Part shown: positions 53,155 through 61,990 of the stretch, piece by piece
How the letters are laid out: every line of letters starts with the position of its first letter
Position numbering within the stretch: position 1 is the stretch's first letter
Source: DATCJA01 sp963814955
GTDB taxonomy: Bacteria > Acidobacteriota > Vicinamibacteria > Vicinamibacterales > UBA2999
Assembly (NCBI GenBank): GCA_963814955.1
Contig: CAWFEX010000004.1
Location: 434,001-498,000, forward strand
Direction of reading: 5' to 3'
DNA: 64,000 nucleotides
Program-made: the position numbers and the translations under genes
The notes under the pieces: model-generated
Seen by the model: the letters and a program-made list of their open reading frames with translations, nothing else
Told to the model about the DNA's origin: nothing
The model's database searches: none

Positions 53155-53610
53155 GTGGCCATGACAGGGCTGGCCGATGAGCTCCGGTCGGAGATCGATC
53201 TCAGTCATGCGCGCCTCCGGGCGTTGACCGAGCGTGATGTCACCGAACCTCGCGTCGCGGAGAAGTGGAGCCGGAAGGAGATTCTGGGCCACCTCATCGA
53301 TTCCGCCGCGAACAATCACCAGCGCTTCGTGAGAGCGCAATTCGTGGATTCGTTGGCGTGGCCAGGCTACCAGCAGGCCGACTGGGTGTCTGTCCAGCGC
53401 TATCGCGACGAACCCTGGAGCGATCTGCTGAATCTCTGGGCCGCCTTCAATCGCCACCTCGCGCACGTCATTGAGTCCGTTCCCGAGTCGAAAACCGGCA
53501 CGCAGTGCGTTATTGGCAGCGGCGAGCCGGTGACCCTGGAGTGGCTCATGCGTGACTACCTGCGGCACATGCGCCACCACCTCGCGCAGATATTGGACTC
53601 CGGGACCTAG
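53155..53610 (+). CDS. DinB/YfiT-fold putative metal-dependent hydrolase (first)
   Basis: 151 residues (GTG 53155; ATG 53161 possible). Four-helix DinB superfamily: SRKEILGHLIDSAANNHQRF with the first His, and DYLRHMRHHLAQIL with the final His pair, forming a three-His metal site. Such proteins include bacillithiol or mycothiol-linked transferases and many unknowns. A second DinB-fold gene lies on the far side of ettA. Confidence 0.88.
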   Translation: MAMTGLADELRSEIDLSHARLRALTERDVTEPRVAEKWSRKEILGHLIDSAANNHQRFVRAQFVDSLAWPGYQQADWVSVQRYRDEPWSDLLNLWAAFNRHLAHVIESVPESKTGTQCVIGSGEPVTLEWLMRDYLRHMRHHLAQILDSGT

Positions 53611-53705
53611 GCCGCACGATTACCGGGCCCGCAGCCACGGAGAACGCGGAGGTTTCAGAAAAAGGCAATTGATATACTGACGTTTTCGCCACCCACCAGA
53701 GATCG

Positions 53706-55376
53706 ATGCAATACATCTACACGATGAAGGGGCTCGGGAAAGTCCATCCTCCCGACGCCGTTGTTCTCAAGGACATCTGGCTCTCATTTCTTCCGGGCGC
53801 AAAAATCGGCGTCCTCGGCCTGAACGGTGCGGGCAAGAGCTCGCTGCTCAAGATCATGGCCGGCGAGGATACGGAGTTCATCGGTGAGGCGTTCCCGGCC
53901 GATGGCATTTCCGTCGGCTTTCTGCCTCAGGAGCCGCGTCTCGACCCGACCAAGGATGTGCTCGGCAACGTTTCGGAAGGCGTGTCCGAGATCAAGGCGC
54001 TGCTGGAGCGGTATGACGAGCTCAACATGAAGCTTGGCGAGGACCTCTCGCCCGATGAGATGGACAAGGTCCTCCAGGAGCAGGGACGCCTGCAGGATCG
54101 CATCGATGCGGTCAACGCGTGGGACATCGACTCCCAGCTGGAGCTCGCGATGGACGCGCTCCGGTGCCCTCCGCCGGATGCGGACGTCTCCACGCTTTCA
54201 GGCGGCGAGCGGCGCCGCGTGGCTCTCTGCCGTCTCCTGCTCAAATCTCCAGACCTCCTGCTGCTCGACGAGCCAACCAACCACCTGGATGCCGAGTCGG
54301 TCGCCTGGCTCGAGCGGTTTCTCAAGGAATACAAGGGGACCGTCGTTGCGGTGACGCACGATCGCTATTTTCTCGACAACGTCGCAGAGTGGATTCTCGA
54401 GCTGGACCGTGGATCCGGCATTCCGTGGAAGGGCAACTACTCGTCGTGGCTCGAACAGAAGCAGCAGCGGCTGACGCAGGAAGAGAAGTCGGAGACGAAG
54501 CGGCAGAAGTCGCTGCAGCGGGAGCTCGAATGGATCCGGATGGCGCCACGTGCACGTCAGGCGAAGGGAAAGGCGCGCCTGAATGCTTACGAACAGCTGC
54601 TCAACGAGGACACCGCCCAGAAACTGGAGCAGGTCGAAATCTACATTCCGCCTGGCCCGCGCCTCGGTGACGTCGTTGTCGAAGCGCGCGGCATCAGGAA
54701 AGCCTACGGCGATTTGCTGCTCATTGACGACTTCAGCTTTACGCTGCCGCGCGGCGGCATCGTCGGCGTGATTGGTCCGAACGGCGCCGGCAAGACGACT
54801 CTGTTTCGGCTGATCACCAGAGTGGAGAAGCCCGACGCTGGTGCGCTGCGGCTCGGTGACACCGTGCAGATTGGTTATGTCGATCAGAGTCGCGACACAC
54901 TCACCGCGGGCAAATCGGTCTGGGAGGAAATTTCGGGCGGGCTCGACGAGCTGCAGATTGGAAAGCGCCCGGTTGCATCGCGCGCCTATGTATCGTGGTT
55001 CAACTTCAAGGGACCGCAGCAGCAGCGCAAGGTCGGCGCGCTTTCCGGCGGCGAGCGTAACCGCGTGCACCTGGCCAAACTGCTTCAGCGCGGTTCAAAC
55101 CTGTTGTTGCTGGACGAGCCGACCAACGATCTCGACGTCGACACATTGCGCGCCCTCGAAGAAGCACTTCTCAACTACGCCGGGTGCGCGGTCGTCATCA
55201 GCCACGACCGTTGGTTTCTCGACCGCATCGCCACTCACATGCTGGCGTTCGAGGGTGACAGCCGCGTGACGTGGTTCGAGGGGAACTACCAGGACTACGA
55301 GGCCGATCGCCGCCGACGTCTCGGAGCCGAGGCCGACCGGCCGCATCGCATAAAGTACCGCAGGCTGACTCGGTAG
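53706..55376 (+). CDS. ettA: Energy-dependent translational throttle ABC-F protein EttA
   Basis: 556 residues, matching EttA. Two ABC domains without membrane parts: GLNGAGKSSL, LSGGERRRVALCRLL and LLLLDEPTNHLDAESV; then GPNGAGKTTL, LSGGERNRVHLAKLL and LLLLDEPTNDLDVDTL. The arm and linker (KLGEDLSPDEMDKVL, EEKSETKRQKSLQRELEWIR) are present. Gates ribosome entry into elongation according to ATP/ADP. TATACT at 53673-53678 is a possible -10 element. Confidence 0.96.
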   Translation: MQYIYTMKGLGKVHPPDAVVLKDIWLSFLPGAKIGVLGLNGAGKSSLLKIMAGEDTEFIGEAFPADGISVGFLPQEPRLDPTKDVLGNVSEGVSEIKALLERYDELNMKLGEDLSPDEMDKVLQEQGRLQDRIDAVNAWDIDSQLELAMDALRCPPPDADVSTLSGGERRRVALCRLLLKSPDLLLLDEPTNHLDAESVAWLERFLKEYKGTVVAVTHDRYFLDNVAEWILELDRGSGIPWKGNYSSWLEQKQQRLTQEEKSETKRQKSLQRELEWIRMAPRARQAKGKARLNAYEQLLNEDTAQKLEQVEIYIPPGPRLGDVVVEARGIRKAYGDLLLIDDFSFTLPRGGIVGVIGPNGAGKTTLFRLITRVEKPDAGALRLGDTVQIGYVDQSRDTLTAGKSVWEEISGGLDELQIGKRPVASRAYVSWFNFKGPQQQRKVGALSGGERNRVHLAKLLQRGSNLLLLDEPTNDLDVDTLRALEEALLNYAGCAVVISHDRWFLDRIATHMLAFEGDSRVTWFEGNYQDYEADRRRRLGAEADRPHRIKYRRLTR

Positions 55377-55401
55377 GTGTCATGAACGCAAGGAGAATCC
55401 T

Positions 55402-55917
55402 ATGAATGCAGAACACGCCAAAGCCGCTGCCGATGTCATTGCAACGATGTGGGAGCGGGAGTTTCCGGCAACGTGTCAGGTGATCGCGGCCGTGAAGGAT
55501 GACAACCGGAACTACAAGCCGGATGCAAAGTCACGGAGCGCATGGGAGCTCGCCACCCACCTCGCGACCGGCGACATCTGGTTCATCGACAGCATCATCA
55601 AGGGCACGTTCGAATGGAACCCGGATGAGGCCAAGAGTGCCGACGCGTTCACGAGCGTGAACGACGTCGTCGAGTTCTACAAGAGGACTTTCCCGGAGAG
55701 GCTGAAGTCACTTCGCTCGCTGTCGGGCGAGAAAATGGCCGAGACAATCGACTTCTTCGGGATGATGAAGATGCCGCGGGCGCAATTCGTGGCGTTCGCC
55801 AACAACCACAGTATTCATCATCGCGGTCAGCTGGCGGCGTATCTGCGCGCGTTGGGTTCGAAAGTGCCGAACATCTACGGGCCGAGCGCCGACGCCGAAC
55901 AGGCCGCGGCGAGTTGA
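55402..55917 (+). CDS. DinB/YfiT-fold protein (second)
   Basis: 171 residues. DinB superfamily: SAWELATHLATGDIWF with the first His, and FANNHSIHHRGQLAAYLRAL with the HHRG pair. Differs from the copy at 53155 in sequence, so not a recent duplicate. Ribosome site aaggaga before ATG 55402. Metal-dependent thiol transferase or hydrolase of unknown substrate. Confidence 0.9.
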   Translation: MNAEHAKAAADVIATMWEREFPATCQVIAAVKDDNRNYKPDAKSRSAWELATHLATGDIWFIDSIIKGTFEWNPDEAKSADAFTSVNDVVEFYKRTFPERLKSLRSLSGEKMAETIDFFGMMKMPRAQFVAFANNHSIHHRGQLAAYLRALGSKVPNIYGPSADAEQAAAS

Positions 55918-55944
55918 ACACCCCTGCAGATCGATGATCCCTAG

Positions 55945-57751
55945 ATGTCCGCACCCTTCCCGGATCTTCGGGCCTTCATCGATCACCTCCGCGGCACCAA
56001 CGACCTCGTCACTGTTGAGGCTCGCGTCGAGCCGCGGCTGGAGGTTGCGGAAATTCACCGGCGCGTGATCGCGGCCGGCGGGCCTGCGCTCCTGTTTACC
56101 AACGTCGCCGGTTCCGATTTCCGGCTGGTCACCAACCTGTTTGGCACCCCTCGCCGGGCGGAGATGGCGTTTGGCGAACGGCCTATGCGGCTGGTCAGGC
56201 GGCTCGTGGACCTGGTCGAGGAGCTGTTGCCCCCTACCGCGGCCGGATTGTGGAACGCTCGTGATGTTGGTCTCGAACTGTTCAAGGTCGGTAGACGTCG
56301 CGTCGCCAAGGGCCCGATTGCCGAATCCGTGACCACCGACGTCCGCCTCGACCGGCTGCCGGTGCTGACATGCTGGCCGGAGGACGGTGGACCATTCATC
56401 ACGCTTCCGCTGGTTTATACGGTGCATCCGGATCGCCGCGCTCACAACCTTGGCATGTATCGGATGCAGGTTCACAGCGCTCGGTACAGCCGGAATGCAC
56501 TGGCAGATCGGAAAGGGCGGCGGCTTCCATTACGCGGTGGCAGAGGCCCGGGGGCAGAGTCTGCCGGCAACTGTGTTTCTCGGTGGTCCACCGGCGCTGA
56601 TGCTGTCGGCCGTCGCGCCCTTGCCCGAGAACGTGCCCGAGCTGCTGCTCGCCTCTCTCATTGCGGGCGAACGGCTGCCCCAGGTGCACGGCCACGGCCC
56701 ACATCCGCTGATCGCGACTGCCGAGTTTGCACTGATCGGGGAAGTACCGCCACACAAGCGCCAACCGGAAGGGCCATTCGGCGATCACTATGGGTATTAC
56801 TCCCTGCAGCACGACTACCCGGTGTTCGACGCGCAGCGAATCGCCCATCGCGCCGACGCGATCTTCCCGGCGACGGTCGTCGGCAAGCCCCGGCAGGAGG
56901 ATTTCTTCATCGGCGACTTGCTGCAGGAGCTTCTGTCGCCGCTGTTTCCACTGGTCATGCCGGCCGTCGAACGGCTGTGGTCATACGGCGAAACGGGCTA
57001 TCACTCGCTCGCGGCGGCGGTCGTCAAGCAGCGCTACAAGCGGGAAGCCATGGCAAGTGCGTTCCGGATTCTCGGCGAGGGACAACTGTCGCTCACGAAG
57101 TTCCTGCTCGTGACGGACAGGTACGTCGACGTGCACGATTTCAGGGCGACGCTCGAGCATCTGCTCGCCCGTACGAATACGGAGACCGACCTGTATGTGT
57201 TCTCGAACCTGTCGATGGACACGCTGGACTACACGGGGCCGGCCGTCAATGAGGGATCGAAGGGCGTCTGGCTTGGCCTGGGCGAGGCGGTGCGCGAGTT
57301 GCCGCGCCAGTTCAGTGCCGCAGCCGTCCCATTTGGTGTGACGGACGTACGCGTCTTTTGCGCCGGGTGCCTCGTGGTCGGCGCGCCGGCGCATGCGGCG
57401 GAACCGGATGTGGCCGCCCGGCTGGCCGGCGCCGTCGCGTTCAAGGACTGGCCGCTCATCGTCGTGACCGACGATGCGGCGCGGGCGTGCGCAAGCACGA
57501 TGAACTTTCTGTGGACCACGTTTACGCGCTTCGAGCCGGCAGCGGACATCCATGCCGCTGACCGCCGAATCGTACGCAATCACATCGCCTATCGCGGCCC
57601 GATTGTCATCGACGCGCGATTGAAACCCGGTTTTCCCAAAGAGCTGAGCTGCAGCGACGACGTCGCTGAAATCGTGAGCCGACGGTGGAAGGAGTATTTC
57701 CCGTCAGGCAAAGTGGAGATGGGCGATTCCAGCCGCGCCCATCTCGACTAA
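55945..57751 (+). CDS. ubiD: UbiD family decarboxylase, frameshifted
   Basis: Prenyl-FMN-dependent decarboxylase of ubiquinone/menaquinone-type synthesis. Reads ATG 55945 to HNLGMYRMQVHSA, then one frame over as GTAGMHWQIGKGGGFHYAVA; removing one base near 56476-56482 gives 601 residues. Other blocks: FGTPRRAEMAFG, GPFITLPLV, GGPPALMLSAVAPLPE, EVPPHKRQPEGPFGDHYGY, and VDVHDFRATLEHLLART. The conserved E-x-PFGDH-GY cluster suggests it is functional if the shift is an error. The true substrate could differ from 4-hydroxy-3-polyprenylbenzoate. Ends 4 bases into the convergent apaG. Confidence 0.85.
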
Positions 57752-58131
57752 TGCAGAGAATGCGGCGCGGCGAGGGTGAATGGCGCGATGAGGGCGTCGA
57801 ACTTTTCGCCATCGGCGGTCATCATCTGATAGCTGCCCTGCATCGCCCCGACGGACGTTTTCAGCGGACAATAGCTCGTGTATTCGAATGAGCCGCCCGG
57901 CGAGAGCACCGGTTGCTCTCCCACGACTCCCGGCCCTTTGACCCGCTCGACTTCACCGTCGGCGCTCGTGATGACCCATTCGCGCGAGACCAGCTGCGCC
58001 GTTTCCGGGCCGACGTTCGAGATGCGGATGTGGTAGGCGAACAGGTACTGACAGTCACGTGGAGAACTGCGTTCGGGAAGGTACGTGCTTTTAACCTGGA
58101 CGCGGATGCCGCGGGTTGTTGTATCGCTCAT
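57748..58131 (-). CDS. apaG: ApaG protein
   Basis: 127 residues, one fibronectin-like domain. Signature VKGPGVVGEQPVLSPGGSFE with the GxGVxGExP loop, then TSYCPLKTSVGAMQGSYQM. Named for Co2+/Mg2+ efflux effects in enterics; protein-protein contact is the likely role. Divergent from the ABC exporter with 17 bases between starts. Confidence 0.94.
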   Translation of the reverse strand: MSDTTTRGIRVQVKSTYLPERSSPRDCQYLFAYHIRISNVGPETAQLVSREWVITSADGEVERVKGPGVVGEQPVLSPGGSFEYTSYCPLKTSVGAMQGSYQMMTADGEKFDALIAPFTLAAPHSLH

Positions 58132-58148
58132 GTCAGGATACTGATTTT

Positions 58149-60068
58149 ATGGCGAACCTGAACTTTCGGGTGATGCCCAGAGGCGAGCGCATCAGCGGAA
58201 ATGCAGTGCGGCAAGCCCAGGCAATGGAGCCGTCCGGGAAGAAAAAAGTGTCGATGTCGGCCGCGTGGCGGGAGGCCCGCGAGCTCGTATGGGCGCATCG
58301 GCGGCGTCTCGGTCTCGGCCTGGGCCTGATGCTGGTCGGGCGTCTGGCCGGTCTGGTGCTGCCGGCCTCGTCGAAATGGCTCATTGACGAGGTCATCGGG
58401 AAACAGCGCGCTGACCTGCTGCTGCCACTCGCGCTGGCCGCGGGTGCCGCCATGCTGGTGCAGGCCGTAACGGCGTTCGCGCTGTCGCAGATTCTCGGTG
58501 TGGCCGCGCAGCGCGCGATAACGGACATGCGCAAGCGAGTACAAGCGCGCGTCATGCGGCTTCCGGTTCGGTACTTCGATTCCACCCAGACAGGCGTGCT
58601 GGTGTCCCGCATCATGACGGACGCGGAAGGGGTTCGAAACCTGGTCGGTTCAGGGCTCGTTCAGCTCGCTGGCGGTCTGGTCACCGCGGCGATGGGGATG
58701 GGCGTGCTGCTCTGGCTCAACTGGCGGCTGACCGCGATCACGCTGCTGGTGCTCGGGGCGTTCGGAGGCGGAATGGCATACGCGTTCCGTACGCTTCGAC
58801 CGCTGTTCCGCGAGCGCGGCAAGATCAACGCCGAGGTGACCGGCCGCCTCACCGAATCGCTCGGAGGCATTCGCGTCGTCAAGTCCTATACGGCGGAGAA
58901 GCGCGAAGCGATTGTGTTTGCCAAAGGCGCGCATCGCCTGTTCCGCAATATCGCGAAATCGATGACCGGCGTCTCCGCGACGACGGCGGGCAGCACCGTG
59001 GTGGTAGGCATCATCGGCGTGCTGATGATATGGCTCGGGGGACGCGCGATCCTTGCTGGTGAGATGACGCTCGGCGAGTTGATCATGTACATCTTTTTCA
59101 TCGGGCTGGTTGCCGCGCCGCTCGTATCGATCGCGTCCATCGGGACTCAGATTACCGAAGCGTTTGCCGGGCTGGATCGCATCCGGGAACTTCTGGACAT
59201 GCCGACAGAGATCGACGAGGACGCCCGCCGCCAGTCGATCGACGATATCAAGGGAGAGGTGACATTCGACAACGTCTGGTTCGAGTACACACCCGGACAG
59301 CCCGTCCTGCGCGGAGTGTCGTTCCGAGCGGCGCCGGGAACGACTACCGCCCTCGTCGGCTCGAGCGGCTCCGGCAAGAGCACGCTGATCAGCATCGTGA
59401 TGGCCTTCAATCGCCCGATGGGCGGCCGGGTGCTCATAGACGGACGCGATCTCGAGGACATCAAGCTGACTGATTATCGCGAGCAGCTTGCCTCGGTCCT
59501 GCAGGACAATTTCCTGTTCGACGGCACCATTGCGGAGAACGTTGGATACGCCGCGCCCGGGTCGTCCGACGAGGAAATACGCGTGGCATGTCGCATTGCG
59601 CACTGCGATGAATTCATCAACGGATTCCCAGACGGCTATCAGACGATTGTGGGTGAGCGCGGAATCAAGCTGTCAGGCGGACAGCGACAACGTGTGTCGA
59701 TTGCCCGTGCCGTTCTGGCGAATCCGCGGATTCTCATACTGGACGAGGCGACGTCGAGCCTCGACAGCGAGAGCGAACAGATGATTCAGGATGGTCTGCG
59801 GCGCCTGCGCTCCGGCCGCACGACGTTCGTCATCGCCCATCGCCTGTCCACGATCCGGAGTGCAGATCAGATATTGGTGCTCGAAGCAGGCGAGATTGTC
59901 GAGCGGGGAACACACAGCGAGCTGCTGGCGTTGAACGGCCGCTACCGCCAGCTGCACGATAAGCAGTACCGGCTCGAGACCGACCGGTTCATCAACCCGG
60001 GCGAGGATTTTACTCCGGAGCCTGAAAAGCCGGCCATGCCTCCGCCGCGCGTGGGGACGGCGTTGTAG
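58149..60068 (+). CDS. ABC-type exporter, fused permease and ATPase
   Basis: 639 residues from ATG 58149; ATG 58224 or 58254 would shorten it by 25 or 35. Type IV exporter: six membrane helices (about 45-330) with YFDSTQTGVLVSRIMTDAEG and LTESLGGIRVVKSYTAE, then the ATPase: Walker A GSSGSGKSTL, signature LSGGQRQRVSIARA, Walker B ILILDEATSSLD, switch His FVIAHRLSTI. MsbA/MDR-like half-transporter, working as a homodimer. Lipid A flipping is possible but cannot be assigned from sequence. Confidence 0.92.
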   Translation: MANLNFRVMPRGERISGNAVRQAQAMEPSGKKKVSMSAAWREARELVWAHRRRLGLGLGLMLVGRLAGLVLPASSKWLIDEVIGKQRADLLLPLALAAGAAMLVQAVTAFALSQILGVAAQRAITDMRKRVQARVMRLPVRYFDSTQTGVLVSRIMTDAEGVRNLVGSGLVQLAGGLVTAAMGMGVLLWLNWRLTAITLLVLGAFGGGMAYAFRTLRPLFRERGKINAEVTGRLTESLGGIRVVKSYTAEKREAIVFAKGAHRLFRNIAKSMTGVSATTAGSTVVVGIIGVLMIWLGGRAILAGEMTLGELIMYIFFIGLVAAPLVSIASIGTQITEAFAGLDRIRELLDMPTEIDEDARRQSIDDIKGEVTFDNVWFEYTPGQPVLRGVSFRAAPGTTTALVGSSGSGKSTLISIVMAFNRPMGGRVLIDGRDLEDIKLTDYREQLASVLQDNFLFDGTIAENVGYAAPGSSDEEIRVACRIAHCDEFINGFPDGYQTIVGERGIKLSGGQRQRVSIARAVLANPRILILDEATSSLDSESEQMIQDGLRRLRSGRTTFVIAHRLSTIRSADQILVLEAGEIVERGTHSELLALNGRYRQLHDKQYRLETDRFINPGEDFTPEPEKPAMPPPRVGTAL

Positions 60069-60096
60069 AGGGAGGCGGGTCCGCGGCGGGAGCGAT

Positions 60097-60897
60097 ATGG
60101 CACAACAACACGACGTTGATTTCAAGATTCTGGGCAGCGAGATGCAGTTCGTCGAGGTGGAGCTCGATCCGGGCGAGAGCGCGGTCGCTGAAGCAGGCTC
60201 GATGATGTACATGAAGCCCGCCATTCAGATGGAGACGATCTTCGGCGACGGAACCCAGCAGCGGTCTGGCGTGATGGGCGCTCTGCTCGGAGCCGGCAAG
60301 CGGTTGATCACGGGTGAAAGCCTCTTCATGACGGTGTTTACGAACAGCGGCGCGGGCAAGCAGCACGTGGCGTTCGCGGCGCCGTATCCCGGCAAGATAC
60401 TCGCGATGGATCTCAAGCAGCTCGGCGGCGAGTTGATCTGCCAGAAGGATTCGTTTCTCTGCGCGGCCCGTGGCGTCGCGATCGGGATCGCCTTTCAGCG
60501 CAAGATCGGTGTCGGACTGTTTGGTGGGGAAGGGTTCATCATGCAGCGACTCACCGGAGACGGCTTGTGCTTCGTCCACGCCGGTGGAACGGTGCATCCG
60601 CTGGAGCTCGGCCCACGCGAAACGCTGAAGGTCGATACGGGATGCCTGGTGGCTCTGCAGCCATCGGTCGCGTACGACATCGAGTACGTCGGCAAGGTCA
60701 AGACGGCGCTCTTCGGCGGCGAAGGGTTGTTCTTTGCGAGCCTGACCGGTCCGGGCCGCGTGTGGCTCCAGTCGTTGCCGTTCAGCCGGATGGCGGATCG
60801 GATCTACAAGGCCGCGCCCGCGGCGGGCGGCAGCCGCCGCGAAGGCGGGTCGATTCTGGGCGGTCTCGGCGACTTGCTGGATGGCGATTCTCAATGA
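60097..60897 (+). CDS. AIM24/TIGR00266 family protein
   Basis: 266 residues. Family marks: QFVEVELDPGESAVAEAGSM near the start, GESLFMTVFTNSGAGKQHVA, GGEGFIMQRLTGDGLCFVHA, GCLVALQPSVAYDIEYVG, FFASLTGPGRVWLQSLPFSR. A beta-sandwich of unknown function; the yeast relative organises inner mitochondrial membrane. Gly-rich low-complexity tail. Followed by a palindromic repeat. Confidence 0.92.
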   Translation: MAQQHDVDFKILGSEMQFVEVELDPGESAVAEAGSMMYMKPAIQMETIFGDGTQQRSGVMGALLGAGKRLITGESLFMTVFTNSGAGKQHVAFAAPYPGKILAMDLKQLGGELICQKDSFLCAARGVAIGIAFQRKIGVGLFGGEGFIMQRLTGDGLCFVHAGGTVHPLELGPRETLKVDTGCLVALQPSVAYDIEYVGKVKTALFGGEGLFFASLTGPGRVWLQSLPFSRMADRIYKAAPAAGGSRREGGSILGGLGDLLDGDSQ

Positions 60898-60900
60898 GGA

Positions 60901-60968
60901 GGTGGGCGGGACCCGTCCTACGGCGGGTCCGCTGCTGACTCCGTTGAGCGGGGACCCGCCCACGTACG
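60901..60968. repeat. Inverted repeat with GGGCGGG/CCCGCCC outer arms
   Basis: GTGGGCGGGACCCG at the left and CGGGGACCCGCCCACG at the right, with an inner acggcgggtccgct. In reverse it resembles the N-terminal part of the HupE-family gene (26599-26634). It could end the AIM24 transcript. Confidence 0.7.
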
Positions 60969-60973
60969 TGTAG

Positions 60974-61990
60974 ATGCGCGCCGCCTCAGTTCTCGTAACG
61001 GGCGCCAACGGCGAAATCGGCCACGGCCTGCTGACGCGTCTCGCCAGCGATGGGCGCCCGATTGTCACGCTCGACGTCGCGCCCCTGGAGCCGGCGCTGG
61101 CCCGCCTGGTCCGTCGTGAATTCACGGGCTCGATTACCGATCGCGGGCTTCTGGAACGCATCCTCGCGGAATTCGAGATCGATCTGGTCTTCCACCTGGC
61201 CGCGCTGCTTTCCACGCGATCGGAATTCACGCCACTCGCCGCCCATCAGGTGAATGTCGACGGCACGCTGAATCTGCTGGAATTCTCACATCATGAGGGC
61301 GAATCGCACGGTCGCCCGGTCGTCTTCCTGTATCCGTCCTCGATCGCGGCGTACGGGTTACCCAATTTCGAAACGAAGATGCGCGCCGGTCGCGTTCGCG
61401 AAGATGAATGGACGAACCCGATCACGATGTATGGGTGCAACAAGCTCTATTGCGAGCACCTTGGGCGGTACTACGCGCGGCATTACAAGCAGCTGGCCGC
61501 CGAAACGCCCACCGGGCGCGTCGACTTCCGGTGCGTGAGGTTTCCGGGTCTCATTTCTGCCCTCACGCTGCCGTCCGGCGGATCGTCGGACTACGCACCG
61601 GAAATGATTCACGCCGCCGCCAGGGGGGAGCCATATACCTGCTTCGTTCGCCGGGATACCCGCATTCCATTCATGACGATGCCCGACGCGATCGAAGCGC
61701 TGTTGCAGCTTGCATGCGTTCCCCGCGATCGGCTGACGAAGACCGCGTACAACGTGGCTGCATTCAGTCACACTGCGGGTGAAATTCACGACGTCGTGAC
61801 GCGCGCGTTTCCACGTGCCGCGGTCACCTGGACTACCGACGAGAAACGGCAGCGCATTGTCGATTCGTGGCCGGCCGAAGTAGACGACTCCGCCGCGCGC
61901 CGCGATTGGGGATTTGCGCCGCGCTACGATTTCACGCGGTCATTCGACGAATACCTGATTCCGACGATCAAGGAAAGGTATCGATCGTGA
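60974..61990 (+). CDS. NAD-dependent epimerase/dehydratase, threonine-dehydrogenase-like
   Basis: 338 residues, extended SDR. NAD loop VLVTGANGEIGHGL, DLVFHLAALLST, catalytic YGCNKLYCEHLGRYY with Tyr and Lys four apart, and substrate segment RFPGLISALTLPSGGSSDYA. The GLISALTLPSGG and AAARGEPYTCF stretch is like SDR-type L-threonine 3-dehydrogenase, which is my first guess over sugar epimerases. Overlaps the next gene by GTGA. Confidence 0.85.
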   Translation: MRAASVLVTGANGEIGHGLLTRLASDGRPIVTLDVAPLEPALARLVRREFTGSITDRGLLERILAEFEIDLVFHLAALLSTRSEFTPLAAHQVNVDGTLNLLEFSHHEGESHGRPVVFLYPSSIAAYGLPNFETKMRAGRVREDEWTNPITMYGCNKLYCEHLGRYYARHYKQLAAETPTGRVDFRCVRFPGLISALTLPSGGSSDYAPEMIHAAARGEPYTCFVRRDTRIPFMTMPDAIEALLQLACVPRDRLTKTAYNVAAFSHTAGEIHDVVTRAFPRAAVTWTTDEKRQRIVDSWPAEVDDSAARRDWGFAPRYDFTRSFDEYLIPTIKERYRS

